Below, in pieces: positions 11,112 to 20,310 of a DNA stretch of 64,000 nt. The stretch lies in contig NC_133390.1 of the NCBI RefSeq assembly GCF_047511655.1, positions 163,592,583 to 163,656,582 on the forward strand, in the 5' to 3' direction. Made by a program: the position numbers and the translations under genes. How positions within the stretch are numbered: position 1 is the first letter of the stretch; every line of letters begins with the position of its first letter. The notes under the pieces were generated by a model that saw nothing but the letters and a program-made list of their open reading frames with translations, did not search any database and was not told where the DNA came from. Origin of the DNA: Castor canadensis. Lineage: Eukaryota; Chordata; Mammalia; Rodentia; Castoridae.

Positions 11112-11318
11112 AGTGTGGGGGAAGAAATAAAGAAAATAGGAGAGGAGAAAAGAAGAGGGGAGAAGGCAGAGAAGCATAAAAGAAGTAAAAGAGAAATAAG
11201 GGAAGGAAGGGAGAGAGGGAAGGAGGAAGGGAAACAGGGAAGGAGGGAGGGAGGAGGGAGGAAAGGAGGGAGGGAATAAGAAAAGGAAGGAAAGAAGGAA
11301 GGAAGGATGGAAGGAAGA
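11112..11318 (+). repeat. GA-rich polypurine tract (GGAA/GGGA)n
   Basis: There are about 200 bases of almost uninterrupted purine on the forward strand, grading from 'gaagaaataaagaaaatagg' to 'ggagggagggaggagggagg' and ending in 'aaggaaggaaggatggaagg'. The low-complexity 108-codon reverse-strand frame over it (Ser/Pro/Phe-rich) is an artefact of the repeat. Confidence 0.95.
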
Positions 11319-11605
11319 CCTCTTAATGTTCTCTAGTGTGAAAATGCAATGAATGACGGCTTTCTCTTCTAGTTCTAAGACCATGGTTCAAGACAATCCA
11401 TGAGTAATTCAGTCAAGGTCATTATTTATTTATACAATGAATAATTCCATGATGAATAAGAACCTGTCCCCACCCTCAGGAAAGTTTACACACATCACCT
11501 TTGCTTGAGAAAATGAGACTGGCCCATTGTTGCGGACCCCCCATCATCAAGAATGACTAGATGTGTGTCAGATCTTTAAGTGCCTTGAGAAAATTCCTTT
11601 CCTTA
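11319..11605. other. Unassigned stretch
   Basis: Around 11425-11490 ('tatttatttatacaatgaat', 'ctgtccccaccctcagg') there may be a trace of reverse-strand L2, too short to call. Confidence 0.35.
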
Positions 11606-11748
11606 GCAAGGTTCTTCCTCATTTTTTGGTACAACTTACATACAATGAGATGCACAGGTTTTAAGGAGATAAGTCTTTCAGTTTTTATGGTATCACACAG
11701 AGCTTTCCCATTACCCTAGAAATTTCCTTTGTGCCCTTTCCCTGAAAA

Positions 11749-11787
<39 letters not shown>

Positions 11788-12187
11788 ATGAAGCAGCCTC
11801 TGCCCTGATTTCTCACACAAGTCAGTTTTTCCTATTCTAGAATCGGACATAGGTGGAGTTATATGAAGAAAGGCTTCTTTTGGGTCTGGTTTCTTTCAGT
11901 CAACATTAATTTTTTTTTTTAGATTTGCTAGTGTTGTGTGTATCATGAACCTGTTTAATTTTATTGCATAGTTGTAGTCCTCCATAAAAATAGACCATAA
12001 ATTTTTTACTCATTCTCCTGTTAACGAATATTTTTAGATGTTTCTGTTTTAGGCTATTGTGATCACAGCTGGTATGAATATTTTATATAAGAATTTTTTT
12101 AGATATAAGTCTTAATTTCTCTCAGATAAAAACCAAGAGAGAATTACTAGGTCATAAGCTAGATGCATATTTAACTCTTTAAAAATT
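11606..12187 (-). mobile_element. Old L1, reverse-strand fragment
   Basis: 'acttacatacaatgagatgc', 'ggtctggtttctttcagtca', 'tgtgtgtatcatgaacctgt', 'actcattctcctgttaacga', 'taggctattgtgatcacagc', 'attactaggtcataagctag' and 'catatttaactctttaaaaa' follow the reverse complement of an L1M 3' region and ORF2 end, in order. A CA microsatellite (11750-11787) interrupts it, and a SINE cluster follows at its right edge. Confidence 0.75.
11750..11787. repeat. (CA)n microsatellite
   Basis: A perfect AC/CA dinucleotide run of about 37 bases lies inside the reverse-strand L1. Confidence 0.98.
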
Positions 12188-12188
12188 A

Positions 12189-12318
12189 GGGCTGGGCATA
12201 GTGGCTCATACCTGTATCCCAGCCATTTAGGAGGCAGAGATTGGGAGGATCAATATTCAAAGCCAGCTCAGGCAAAAAAGTTAGTAAGACCCCATCTCAA
12301 GCTGGACATAGTGGTGCT
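12189..12318 (+). mobile_element. Composite SINE, 7SL/B1-like part, 3'-truncated
   Basis: 'ggctgggcatagtggctcat' is the 7SL-type A-box start. 'ggaggcagagattgggagga' and 'agtaagaccccatctcaagc' follow, and then 'tggacatagtggtgc' opens a second monomer that is cut off. The ID-like tail seen in other copies is missing, probably because neighbouring SINEs inserted here. Confidence 0.85.
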
Positions 12319-12388
12319 TCTACTACGTGTTCTGGCTGCTCCCCATCCTCTCCAATATTTCTTTTTCATCATTTTGCTCTAGATACTC

Positions 12389-12464
12389 TGTGGCACTAGG
12401 GATCAAACCCAGGGCTTTATGCATGCTAGGCAAATGTTCTGCTGTTGAGCTACATCCGCAGCCC
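12389..12464 (-). mobile_element. ID-type SINE (tRNA-derived)
   Basis: The reverse strand reads 'gggctgcggatgtagctcaa', then 'gcctagcatgcataaagccc' and 'tgggtttgatccctagtgcc', which is the standard ID/tRNA-Ala-derived body with A-box and B-box (GGTTTGATCC). Confidence 0.85.
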
Positions 12465-12472
12465 TTAGGACT

Positions 12473-12538
12473 TGGTTGGTTGGTTGGTTGGTTTGGATTG
12501 GAGTGAGGTTTTTGTTTGTTTTGGTTTGGTTTTTTTAA
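12473..12538. repeat. (TTGG)n / T-G-rich low-complexity run
   Basis: 'ttggttggttggttggttgg' grades into 'ttttgtttgttttggtttgg' and a T-run; read on the reverse strand this is the A-rich tail of the adjacent B1. Confidence 0.85.
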
Positions 12539-12639
12539 GACAGAATCTCACTATGTAGTCCAGACTGACCTGGAACTCAAGATCCTCCTGACTCCTCCCA
12601 GGTGCTAGAATTACAGGTATGTGCTACTATGCCTGGCCA
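12539..12639 (-). mobile_element. B1 SINE
   Basis: Read in reverse it starts 'ggccaggcatagtagcacat', then 'acctgtaattctagcacctg'. On the forward strand 'ctatgtagtccagactgacc' and 'tggaactcaagatcctcctg' are classic rodent B1 landmarks. It is a B1 monomer with a long A-rich tail (T/G-rich on this strand). Confidence 0.9.
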
Positions 12640-12762
12640 GATCTCTTTTTATTTTAATGGAATTGCTTAATCCAGGGTGCAAAGAACTTATCAAAGACAA
12701 TATGAAGAATTGTTCTGAAGAGCACATGTATATTTGTGAGTGTCCATTTGCAAAAACAATTT

Positions 12763-13083
12763 CTTTTGGCAGTAATGGGGTTTTAACTCATACTTGCTAG
12801 GCAGATGCTCTACCTACCACACCTGAGCCACACCTCCAACTCTTTTAGCTCTGGTTACTTTTGAAATGGGGTTTTGCTTTTTCCCTGCTGGCCTGGACTG
12901 TAATTCTCCTACTTCCACTTCCCACATGTAGTTGGGATGACAGGCATGCACCACCATGCTCACTTTTTTCTGTCTAAATGGAGTCTCTTGAACATTTTTG
13001 CCCAGGTTAACCTGGAACTGCAATCCTCCAGATCTCAGCCTCCCAAATAGCTAGGATTGCAGCATGAGCCACTGAGCTCAGCT
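12763..13083 (-). mobile_element. Full-length composite SINE (7SL-7SL-ID)
   Basis: Read on the reverse strand: a first 7SL-like monomer ('gctgagctcagtggctcatg', 'ctatttgggaggctgagatc'), then a second ('gagcatggtggtgcatgcct'), then an ID-like unit ('gtggctcaggtggtaggtag', 'gcatctgcctagcaagtatg') ending in a short A-rich tail. It is flanked by a perfect 13-bp direct repeat, GCAAAAACAATTT, at 12750-12762 and 13084-13096. This target-site duplication proves that all three units inserted as one element. The 69-codon frame across it is incidental. Confidence 0.95.
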
Positions 13084-13096
13084 GCAAAAACAATTT

Positions 13097-13524
13097 TAAA
13101 GAAGCATTAGGGCTCATTGGAATACAGTCTGCACATTGCCCCTCTGGGATGAAAAGAGTAGTGGAAAGGGTAGACCCAGAGGCTGGCAGGAGCCTCTTCA
13201 GAGACTAGTTGAGGCTTGCTCCATTGGGAGTAAGGCTGGCAAAGACTGCAGACTGACAATACCCCTTCTCTTAAAGACAGTTCCCCAACACACTCATGGA
13301 CATCCCTCCTAGTGATCAGCCAAATTACTAGACAGAGAACATGACAAGCCACCTTTCCCCAAATGACTCACTGCTTACAGACAGCTTTAGTATCACACCA
13401 GTGCTACTCATGGCTTTGAAACTGACAGATATATCTTCACCTGAAGGAACTCCCAGCATCCCCTTGAAATGGACCTGCTGAGACCTTGGAAGCCCTGCCA
13501 TCATATAGACCATTTCCCCTACCA
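13097..13524. other. Unassigned stretch
   Basis: No repeat is recognised. Two reverse-strand frames (13107-13352, 13328-13525) are short and lack domains. Confidence 0.4.
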
Positions 13525-13835
13525 TTTAATATGGAGCCCCTAGCTACAAGTGGCACACATGGACCACTTTACTGTGGCTAGTCCCAAGTGAGATATGCTG
13601 ACAATATGAAATGTATAGCACTTGCTCCACTGAGAATGAAGACAGAAAACTGTAAAGGCTTTCATTAACAATTTTTATATCAATTAGATGTGAAAATGGT
13701 GATATTTTGGATAATCAGGTAAAATAGAATATATTGTTAAAACTAATTTCACCTGTTTCTTTTTTAAATCTAACTACCAGAAAATTTTAAATTGCATATA
13801 TACCTTGCAATACATTTCCATTGTATCTTCTGATA
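13525..13835 (-). mobile_element. hAT-type MER DNA transposon remnant
   Basis: 'gcccctagctacaagtggca', 'actgtggctagtcccaagtg', 'agatatgctgacaatatg', 'aacaatttttatatcaatta', 'aatatattgttaaaactaat', 'ttcacctgtttctttttt' and 'ccagaaaattttaaattgca' occur in the order of a common non-autonomous mammalian DNA element. The same element lies in the opposite orientation at 16.96-17.29 kb. I am sure it is a repeat; assignment to hAT rests on memory. Confidence 0.7.
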
Positions 13836-14945
13836 TCCTGCTCTGTATGGACATGTCTCCAAATTCAGGCCCAACCAATGGGAGCATCATCACAGTCCAG
13901 CAGCTCAAATCCCCTAGTTCCCCACCTATAGGGACCTCAAAGAACTTCGATGGTCTTTAACACTGGGTCTAAAAAGAGCAAAGATTTGTCCCTGTGCTCA
14001 AGTCAGATTCACAGGTCTCATCTAGCAGCTGTCTATCCACAGATCCAGCTACTGTAACCTTCCAGAGAAGCCGGCAGGCAACTCTGTGCTGCAATGAAGA
14101 GGTGGTCAGCAGCCAGAGATGCAGCATCTTGTACTAAAACGAATCACTCATGCAAGGGACCCAGGTAGGGGACCAACCATCCTGGCTTGCCTGGGACTGT
14201 TTGAAGGAGTTCCTGGGAAGTGGAACTTTCAGCTTTTAAAACCAGACAGGCCCGGACAAACCAGAATGAGGTACTCACCCTCTACTCAGACATGTTGAGG
14301 AGGCCTCACCAATCTGCTGTCAATCTCCAACAGCAGATTGAAGCTCCTTCCCACTGGCCAAGATGCTTACAGGATGGAAAGCCGGGAGATAAAATTCTAA
14401 CTACCGCAGGCCTTACTTGCCTTTGTGTTCCCTGAACCAGATAAAAAACAAAATTCTCAAACCACACCCACAGAGGCAGCAAGAGAAAGAGAAGGGGGGA
14501 GCCCTAGGCTGTGATTTGAGATCAAACTCCAAGGAGCTGTCTGTCATGCATGACTGATCAGTTCCCTTCCCTCACTCCCTGGGGTGGGGTAAGGGTGGGG
14601 AGACTGTCTGACTCATAGCCCAGGCCACAGGACTGTCTGCTCATCCCTGGACAGGGCACCTGCCGCCTTCAGCTGTGTTATCAGCCTTAGGCCACGTTAT
14701 CAAGATAGAATACGATAGGGGAGTAGGTTTCCTAGGCTGAAGGTGAGGAGGGTGCTTTCTGTTTCAAGTTCTGTCCCTAGGTCACACATGACTGGCTTGT
14801 AATCAGCAATCTCTCATTATCTCATTTTAATACATACCAGTGTCCTCATCTCTCAGGGAGGGATGACATGGGGATAAAACCCACATTTTTCTAGTTCCCT
14901 TCATATTTTCAGACCAGTGAGGCTGATTCCCAGGTGAAGAAACTG
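13836..14945. other. Unassigned stretch with a strong hairpin
   Basis: No gene or repeat is recognised. A perfect 11-bp inverted repeat lies at 14310-14340 (separate entry). A 71-codon frame (14220-14435) covers the hairpin but has no recognisable domain. Confidence 0.4.
14310..14340. repeat. Perfect 11-bp inverted repeat (hairpin)
   Basis: CAATCTGCTGT (14310-14320) and ACAGCAGATTG (14330-14340) are exact reverse complements separated by a 9-base loop (caatctcca). Confidence 0.9.
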
Positions 14946-15240
14946 AGCATTCAAGTCCATTCAAGTACTCACTGTGCATCTCATATGTATGTGCCAGGCA
15001 CTGAGGAAAGTGCTAGAAATACAATAATAAACAGAGTTCCTGCCCTCATGGTGCTTAAGGTCCAGCTGGGGAATCAGATGATGAGGGGATTATTTTTTTA
15101 AAATCTGATGAGAGTTATGAGAGGCAAAGACCTAGGTATTATGCAAACATATATCCAGAATCTATCCCAGCCTGGGCAATCATGAAGACTTATCGGAGAC
15201 TCCAAGATGAACAAAGGTTAACTTAACCCTTAAAGGTGGC
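14946..15240 (-). mobile_element. L2 3' fragment
   Basis: 'tatgtatgtgccaggcactg', 'gtgctagaaatacaataata', 'gttcctgccctcatggtgct' and 'taaggtccagctggggaatc' follow the reverse complement of the L2 3' end. The region after 15100 is a weaker continuation. Confidence 0.75.
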
Positions 15241-15439
15241 CTTCAAGGACAGTCACAGAGAGGCCTCTGGAGTAGTCCTCACACTGCAGTTCTGGGCTTA
15301 CCTTACCTCATGGTGGACACACAGGCCTTGCAGCAGAGCAAGGCTGCCTCCAGTCAGAACTGATTCCAGGACCTAGAATGCAACCCTGGCAGGAAGGACC
15401 CAGGGGCTCAGGCATAGGAATAGTGTGTCACCTCAAGAA
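15241..15439. other. Unassigned stretch
   Basis: Nothing is recognised. Confidence 0.4.
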
Positions 15440-15665
15440 GGAGTACAGAACTTAGATTAAGACTTTGGACTCTAGACTCTAACCAATCTGAATTTGAATT
15501 TCAGAACCACTCACCATTTCCATATCACATCTCTGAATCTCAACTTCCTCTTCTATAAAATGGATGTAAAATATACCTATTTCATAAAGGTGCTATAAGA
15601 ATTTAAAAAGACAATATCAACAGGAAGCTTAAGGTGGTGCCTGACACCTAGTAAGTACCAGATAA
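15440..15665 (+). repeat. MIR, near full length
   Basis: 'gactttggactctagactct' (the 'gctctggagccagact' region), 'tgaatctcaacttcctcttc', 'tataaaatggatgtaaaata', 'tacctatttcataaaggtgc' and 'gtggtgcctgacacctagta' follow the MIR consensus in order. Confidence 0.85.
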
Positions 15666-15739
15666 AAAGAAAGATAGTCCTGCTTCAAATTATTAGTGTG
15701 CCAGTGCTGTGGGAACCAACCACCGCCTATCATTTATCT

Positions 15740-16060
15740 TATGGTTACAATTATTTAAAAGAAACTCCAAAACTGGCAAGAGGCCACAATGGGTCTCAAG
15801 GAAGAAATATTGGAGCCAAGCCTGGAAGGGTGGATGTTTGACTTGCAAAGAAATAATGTGAAGAAAAGCACGAAGACGAGAATGGGTGGGGTTTTGTGGG
15901 AGCAGCCTCACAGCGCTAGAGGGGAGAGGAGATGGCAGAGAACCAAGCTGAAGGGCTGGGCGAGGTGGTACAGAAGGACCTAGAAGCCCAGGCTAAGGAG
16001 TAACGCCTTCCTCCTAACGGCAATGGCTAGGCTGGTACAGATGCTGGAATTGTCCAGTGA
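15740..16060 (-). mobile_element. Possible L2 internal fragment
   Basis: The purine-rich, G-heavy texture and phrases such as 'ggagccaagcctggaaggg' and 'ggcaatggctaggctggtac' suggest reverse-strand L2, but the match is loose. Confidence 0.3.
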
Positions 16061-16319
16061 TTTGTTGGAGTTTGCATATACAGAATAGAGGCGTCCTGAA
16101 AAAGAGAAACAGGAGGCCAGGTCCCAAGAAAGAGAAGGGTGTTAGTGTTAAGGGCCCCCCAGAACACAATGTTGTTCCCTGGCCACACACTTTACACACA
16201 CTAGTCCCTCTGCTAAAAGTCTGACAAACTTAACTTCAAAAGTGTTTCAATTTATTCATTTTTTTCAGCTAATATTTCTAAACAGTAATTCTGGGGGAAG
16301 CCCATAATTTCTGCTCTGG

Positions 16320-16358
16320 TGCAAGGGAGCGAACTTTTTCTGTAAAGAACCAGCAAGT
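16320..16358 (+). mobile_element. DNA transposon, left part (split by a SINE)
   Basis: 'gcgaactttttctgtaaaga' plus 'accagcaag' match the start of a common mammalian hAT-type element. Its other part resumes after the SINE at 16676. The two parts share an imperfect duplication around 'accag(c/g)(a/g)agt', consistent with a SINE target-site duplication. Confidence 0.65.
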
Positions 16359-16675
16359 GGGGCTGGGCACAGTGACTCACACCTGCAATATTAGCCACTC
16401 AGGAGGCAGCGATTGGGAGGATAGTAGTTCAATGTCTACCGGGGGGAAAAGTTAGTAAGACCTCATGTCAAACTATAAGCTGGCCATGGTGGTGCATGCC
16501 TGTGGTTTCAGCTATGTGGAGGCATAGATGGAGGTCCAGAGCAAAAATGTGAGACCCTATCCAGAAAATAACTAAAGCAAAAAAGGGCTGGGTGCATGAC
16601 TCAAGTGTTAGAGTACCTCCCTAGCACAAGGCCCTGAGTTCAAATCCCAATACCACAAAACGAGGGGGGAAAAAA
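16359..16675 (+). mobile_element. Full-length composite SINE (7SL-7SL-ID)
   Basis: The first monomer begins 'ggctgggcacagtgactcac'. The second begins at about 16480 ('gctggccatggtggtgcatg'). The ID-like third unit begins at about 16588 ('gggctgggtgcatgactcaa') and contains 'ggccctgagttcaaatccca', followed by 'taccacaaaa'. This is the clearest forward-strand copy of the three-part family and is inserted in an older DNA transposon. Confidence 0.92.
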
Positions 16676-16796
16676 CACCAGGGAGTAACTCTTTTAGATC
16701 ATAGAGCCTCTAGCACACATTATACCCTTGCACACCATGTAAGTGAATAAGCCTGTGATGTTTCAATAAAACTTTATTTCTTTAAAAAAAAAAAAA
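16676..16796 (+). mobile_element. DNA transposon, right part
   Basis: 'gtgatgtttcaataaaactt' and 'tatttcttt' match the 3' part of the same mammalian element whose left part lies before the SINE. It ends in an A-run of about 14. Confidence 0.6.
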
Positions 16797-16905
16797 AGCA
16801 GTGGGAGTGGAGGTAGTGCAGCTCAGTTGTAGAGATCTTGCCCAATATGCATGAGGCCCTGGGTTTGGTCACCGGAACTGCAAGAAAAACAAAATGAAAA
16901 AGAAA
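16797..16905 (+). mobile_element. ID-type SINE
   Basis: 'gtagtgcagctcagttgtag' (A-box region) and 'gcatgaggccctgggtttgg', then 'tcaccggaactgcaag', followed by an A-rich tail. The body is degenerate. Confidence 0.75.
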
Positions 16906-16959
16906 TTAAGAAGGGTTTAGATAAGACCCAAGGGCAGGTCAACCCCAATTAAAACGTAA
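16906..16959. other. Spacer
   Basis: A short unassigned gap between the ID SINE and the next DNA element. Confidence 0.4.
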
Positions 16960-17290
16960 TGTGACCCATACACATGAACCACTGCATATTTCAATTACAT
17001 GTGCAATTTAAGCTTTTCTATTAGCCACATTTGAAGAAGTAAAAAGAAATGTGTGAAATTAATTTTAATAATATATTTTATTTAATAGAATGAACCTAAA
17101 ATATTATCTTGCTGATATGTAATCAATATAAAAATTATTAATCACGTGTTTTCCAGTTTTATACTAAGTCTATGAAGTCTGGTGAACATTTCACACTTAG
17201 ACTACATCTCACTTCAGATTAGCCACATTTTGGTGTTCAGTAGCCCAATGGGGCTGGCAGCCACCATTCCGGCCAACATAGGCCTGTCAG
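16960..17290 (+). mobile_element. hAT-type MER DNA transposon remnant
   Basis: 'tctattagccacatttgaag', 'aagtaaaaagaaatgtgtga', 'aattaattttaataatatat', 'tatgtaatcaatataaaaat', 'gactacatctcacttcagat', 'tagccacattttggtgttca' and 'gtagcccaatggggctggca' give the same element as at 13.53 kb in opposite orientation. The 75-codon frame at 17182-17409 begins inside it. Confidence 0.7.
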
Positions 17291-19374
17291 ACACATGGGA
17301 GTCCTACCTGACAGGGGCAAGGGGACAGGACACAACACAGAGAAGTCTGGCATTGTTGGCTGAGGGCATGAATCAATTATCCTCCAAATCCTGGATACTT
17401 GCTTTCTGAGTAATTTTCAGCATGGTTCTTAACCAATCTGGGTTTCTTTCAGGCCCAAAGTATCAAATGAGGAGATGGCTTCAGCCTCTCTGTTCCTGCC
17501 AGATCTACAATGTGCAGATTCCACAACCAGGGTTTGCAGGATGGGGTCATCAAGTTGGACTTTCTTTGCTCAAAGTCACCTTCAATATACAATCATCTTG
17601 GGGACCTCAGAGTGAGATTTTCCATGGCAACTCCCATAGCCTTCCCCACAAGGAGCCTTCTAGGATGCCTGCCTGCTCCTGAAGGGTTGTGGGGGATGGA
17701 TTTATAGGTTGCAGGAGTGGCAGAAGAACCTCCCTCCCCAGCTCAGTGAGAAAGCTGTGCCCACACACATGCATGCATGATATACACATTAGCACCTACA
17801 TGCACACTTAAGCACTCAGAAGCACAAAGGCACATGCACGCTTTTGTGTATCCTATGCATACATGCGAACATACACTTGCCCACACACAGGTGCATTCAT
17901 GTACAGAGGTGACAGCCCATCGGGGAGCAAGTCGTGGGAACAGAAATAGACTCCACCTGAGTCAGAGGATGAGTCACAATATTCTGAAGAACTTCAGAAG
18001 GGAACAACAGGAGGGGCTGCTGGTGGGAAAAGGAGCCAGGTCCCCAGGGAAGAAGGAGGGAAAATAGGCGTGTTTCCAGTCCTGAAAGGACTGGTGCCCA
18101 CTGCCTCACCAACTTGTGTCCTAAAGGGTGCCCTTCACGATGGGGTGCAAAGTGGAGGGAATTAGGAAGGGGACTTTGGTGGGGGGCAAGGAGGTAAAGA
18201 CTCATTTGGGGTGTTGGAGCACACAAGGCTCCTACAGCTACCTGTCTCCATGGAGGCTCAGCCTCAGTAATCTGGCCTGCTGAGAGGGGATGTATTGATA
18301 ACCCATGCTGAACTGGGGAACCTGAGGAAGAGGCAGTGCTGGTTGTCGTAGTTGACCAAGATAGGACAAGTGAGCTTGGCTGCCTGTGGCAGCCAAGGGC
18401 CCTGAAGAACCTACGTAGAGTGTTGGTCTGTGTGGCCTTGCCTTGTTCATATACGAGGCCAGTATTAGGGGCCAGCTATGCCAGCATGAGGGACTCTCAG
18501 AGCTCAAGAGAGCTCTCTATACATCAGACTTTGGCAGAATCATGTAGAAAGACAGAATAAGAAAGACACAGAGGCCAGCAGAAAAGGGGCTGGCCTAAGA
18601 TGACAAGCACCAGAAGCCAGCCCCAGGCCAGGAGGGGTGGGAACCAGGTCTCAACAGCCATCCCCCCAGCATAGTTCTGGTTCCAATTTACCTCTGGCAG
18701 AACACTTAGGCTTGGAGCAGAGTCTAGGCTGTCCATTTTCAGGGCTGATTCCAGGACCCAGGATATGGGGGTCCCTGAAAGTGGAATTCAGGGCCAGTGA
18801 TAGATATAGTAAAAACTAAGTGAGCAGAAATGGTCCCTCCAATCCATTTCATCTCTCAGTTCCACACTCACTGTGTTTGCATCACCCTCAGGTGAACCCA
18901 TCTCAGTTTGAGTTCCTTCAAGAGCAGAGCTGAAGACAAGACTTTGGTGCAGGTAGCTAAGTTGAGAGGCAATCCCAGGAAGCATGAGTAAGGGAATGGA
19001 AAGAGGGAAACCAGAGAGCAGATAAACCAGTATTCACGGACATTACCAAAGTCATGACGATAGGCAAGGGGGATTTGAACACACCCTCTAGGAAGTGTAC
19101 AGAGGCCTCCCAGAATTTTCTATCTGAAAAACAAGAGGCTAGAGCTTGCTCCCATGGCTACCAGTTCCCATGGCCTTGTAGTTGAAGGCTGCCCCCAACC
19201 TTCAATCAGCCCCCTTCCCTGTAGTTCTAGGGAAAGCTGTGGACTGAATGACTAAAAACAGATGCAGAAGGCATAGACTCTTCCAACAATGCTGTCATCC
19301 AACAGCTGGGTGCCACCATTGCAGCTGGAACCAATGGTGGGCACCTGAATGGCCTGCCCTACCAACTATGATCT
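17291..19374. other. Long unassigned stretch
   Basis: About 2 kb without a recognisable repeat except the TG/CA-rich run at 17755-17905. Overlapping frames of 60-109 codons occur on both strands, but none has a domain. Composition is moderately GC-rich with few CpGs. A short frame-like TATA (agtatataaaaatag type) seen elsewhere in the window is not present here. Confidence 0.4.
17755..17905. repeat. Degenerate CA/TGCA-rich tract
   Basis: 'cacacacatgcatgcatgat', 'gcacctacatgcacacttaa' and 'catacatgcgaacatacact' form an old, decayed alternating purine-pyrimidine repeat. A 96-codon frame crossing it is rich in His/Thr for that reason. Confidence 0.85.
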
Positions 19375-19640
19375 CTGGCCGTACTTTGATAAAATGCAAA
19401 CTCCTTCTTATGGCCCAAATGTCATGCGATGGTCTGGCCCCTACCTACTTTTCCAGCCTTATCGCCCTCCATTCTCCCCTTCACTCATCATGTCATACCC
19501 CTGTGTACCTCTGAGCAGCCATACTGGTTTCCTTCCCATCCCCAGAAATGGCTGTGCTACAGAGACTTTGCCCTTGAAACTCCATGTTCATAGCTATATA
19601 GTCAACTCTATTTCATCCTAGCTTTGCAAAAATATCCCTC
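19375..19640 (+). mobile_element. L2 fragment
   Basis: 'taaaatgcaaactccttctt', 'gatggtctggcccctaccta', 'cttttccagccttatcgccc' and 'agccatactggtttccttcc' match the L2 phrases 'aaaatccaaactcctt…', 'gatctggcccctgcctacct…' and 'agccacactggcctcctt' in order. Confidence 0.85.
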
Positions 19641-19689
19641 CTTGACAAATCTACTTGAAGCCATACCTCTCATATCACAGCAGTTAACA

Positions 19690-20045
19690 ATGTTAACAAC
19701 TGGTTCTCAAAGAAAACAAAAGCCCTGATTTATTGTGTTTGCCAGTCATCATGGTGTAAATGTTCCCATCATGGTCAATGTAAAGCCAATAATGTGAGGC
19801 CTCTGAATGTAGAGCTGGAGAAAGACACATAGTAATAACACACTATTATACTGTTATGTTATTTCCACTATCAAATATAATAGGAACAAATAACCTCAAG
19901 AGCATAGATAGAAAAATAATTATACAGCAATACATTTCACTTTTAATTTTGATTTTAACAAAATTTATTTAATTATAAATATATAACTCAATTGTTTTTC
20001 ATAATTGTGTTTTAACAACTGGTTCACAGAATCCCTGAAAATTTG
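19690..20045. mobile_element. Possible decayed DNA transposon
   Basis: An AT-rich block is bounded by two related direct motifs: 'gttaacaactggttctcaaa' near 19691 and 'ttttaacaactggttcacag' near 20010. Several old hAT-type elements carry 'taacaaccggttct' motifs internally. The evidence is suggestive only. Confidence 0.35.
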
Positions 20046-20059
20046 ACACTTGGCTCTCC

Positions 20060-20310
20060 TGAGCTATGAGTCACCTCCAGTTCATATCACCACATTCTTT
20101 CCCTCCGTGCACCTTTTAAGATATGTAATTACTCTTTTTCCCTTGCCTTATTTATGCTTGGGTTCCCTGATGGTTTGGAAGCTATGACTGACTGATTTTC
20201 GGTTGTATCCTTAAGAGGCCAGCACAATGCCTAGCCCACAACAGGAATTTAGTATTTGTTGAGTGAATGTATCGATGCATGAAAGCATGAATGAATGGGT
20301 AAATGAGGTC
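20060..20310 (+). mobile_element. L2 3' end
   Basis: 'ggccagcacaatgcctagcc', 'cacaacaggaatttagtatt' and 'tgttgagtgaatgtatcgat' with a terminal 'gcatgaatgaatgggtaaat' match the L2 3' terminus including its TGAATGAATG end. Confidence 0.75.

Noticed and set aside
11058-11384. 108-codon reverse-strand Ser/Pro/Phe-rich frame
   Set aside because: It is the translation of the polypurine tract.
15740-16060. GC-richer patch as a CpG island
   Set aside because: Only a few CpGs, too few and too scattered; it may be an old L2.
16797-16905. tRNA genes in the ID-type units
   Set aside because: A- and B-box-like words are present, but cloverleaf arms are not maintained and the copies carry SINE tails; they are retroposons, not tRNA genes.
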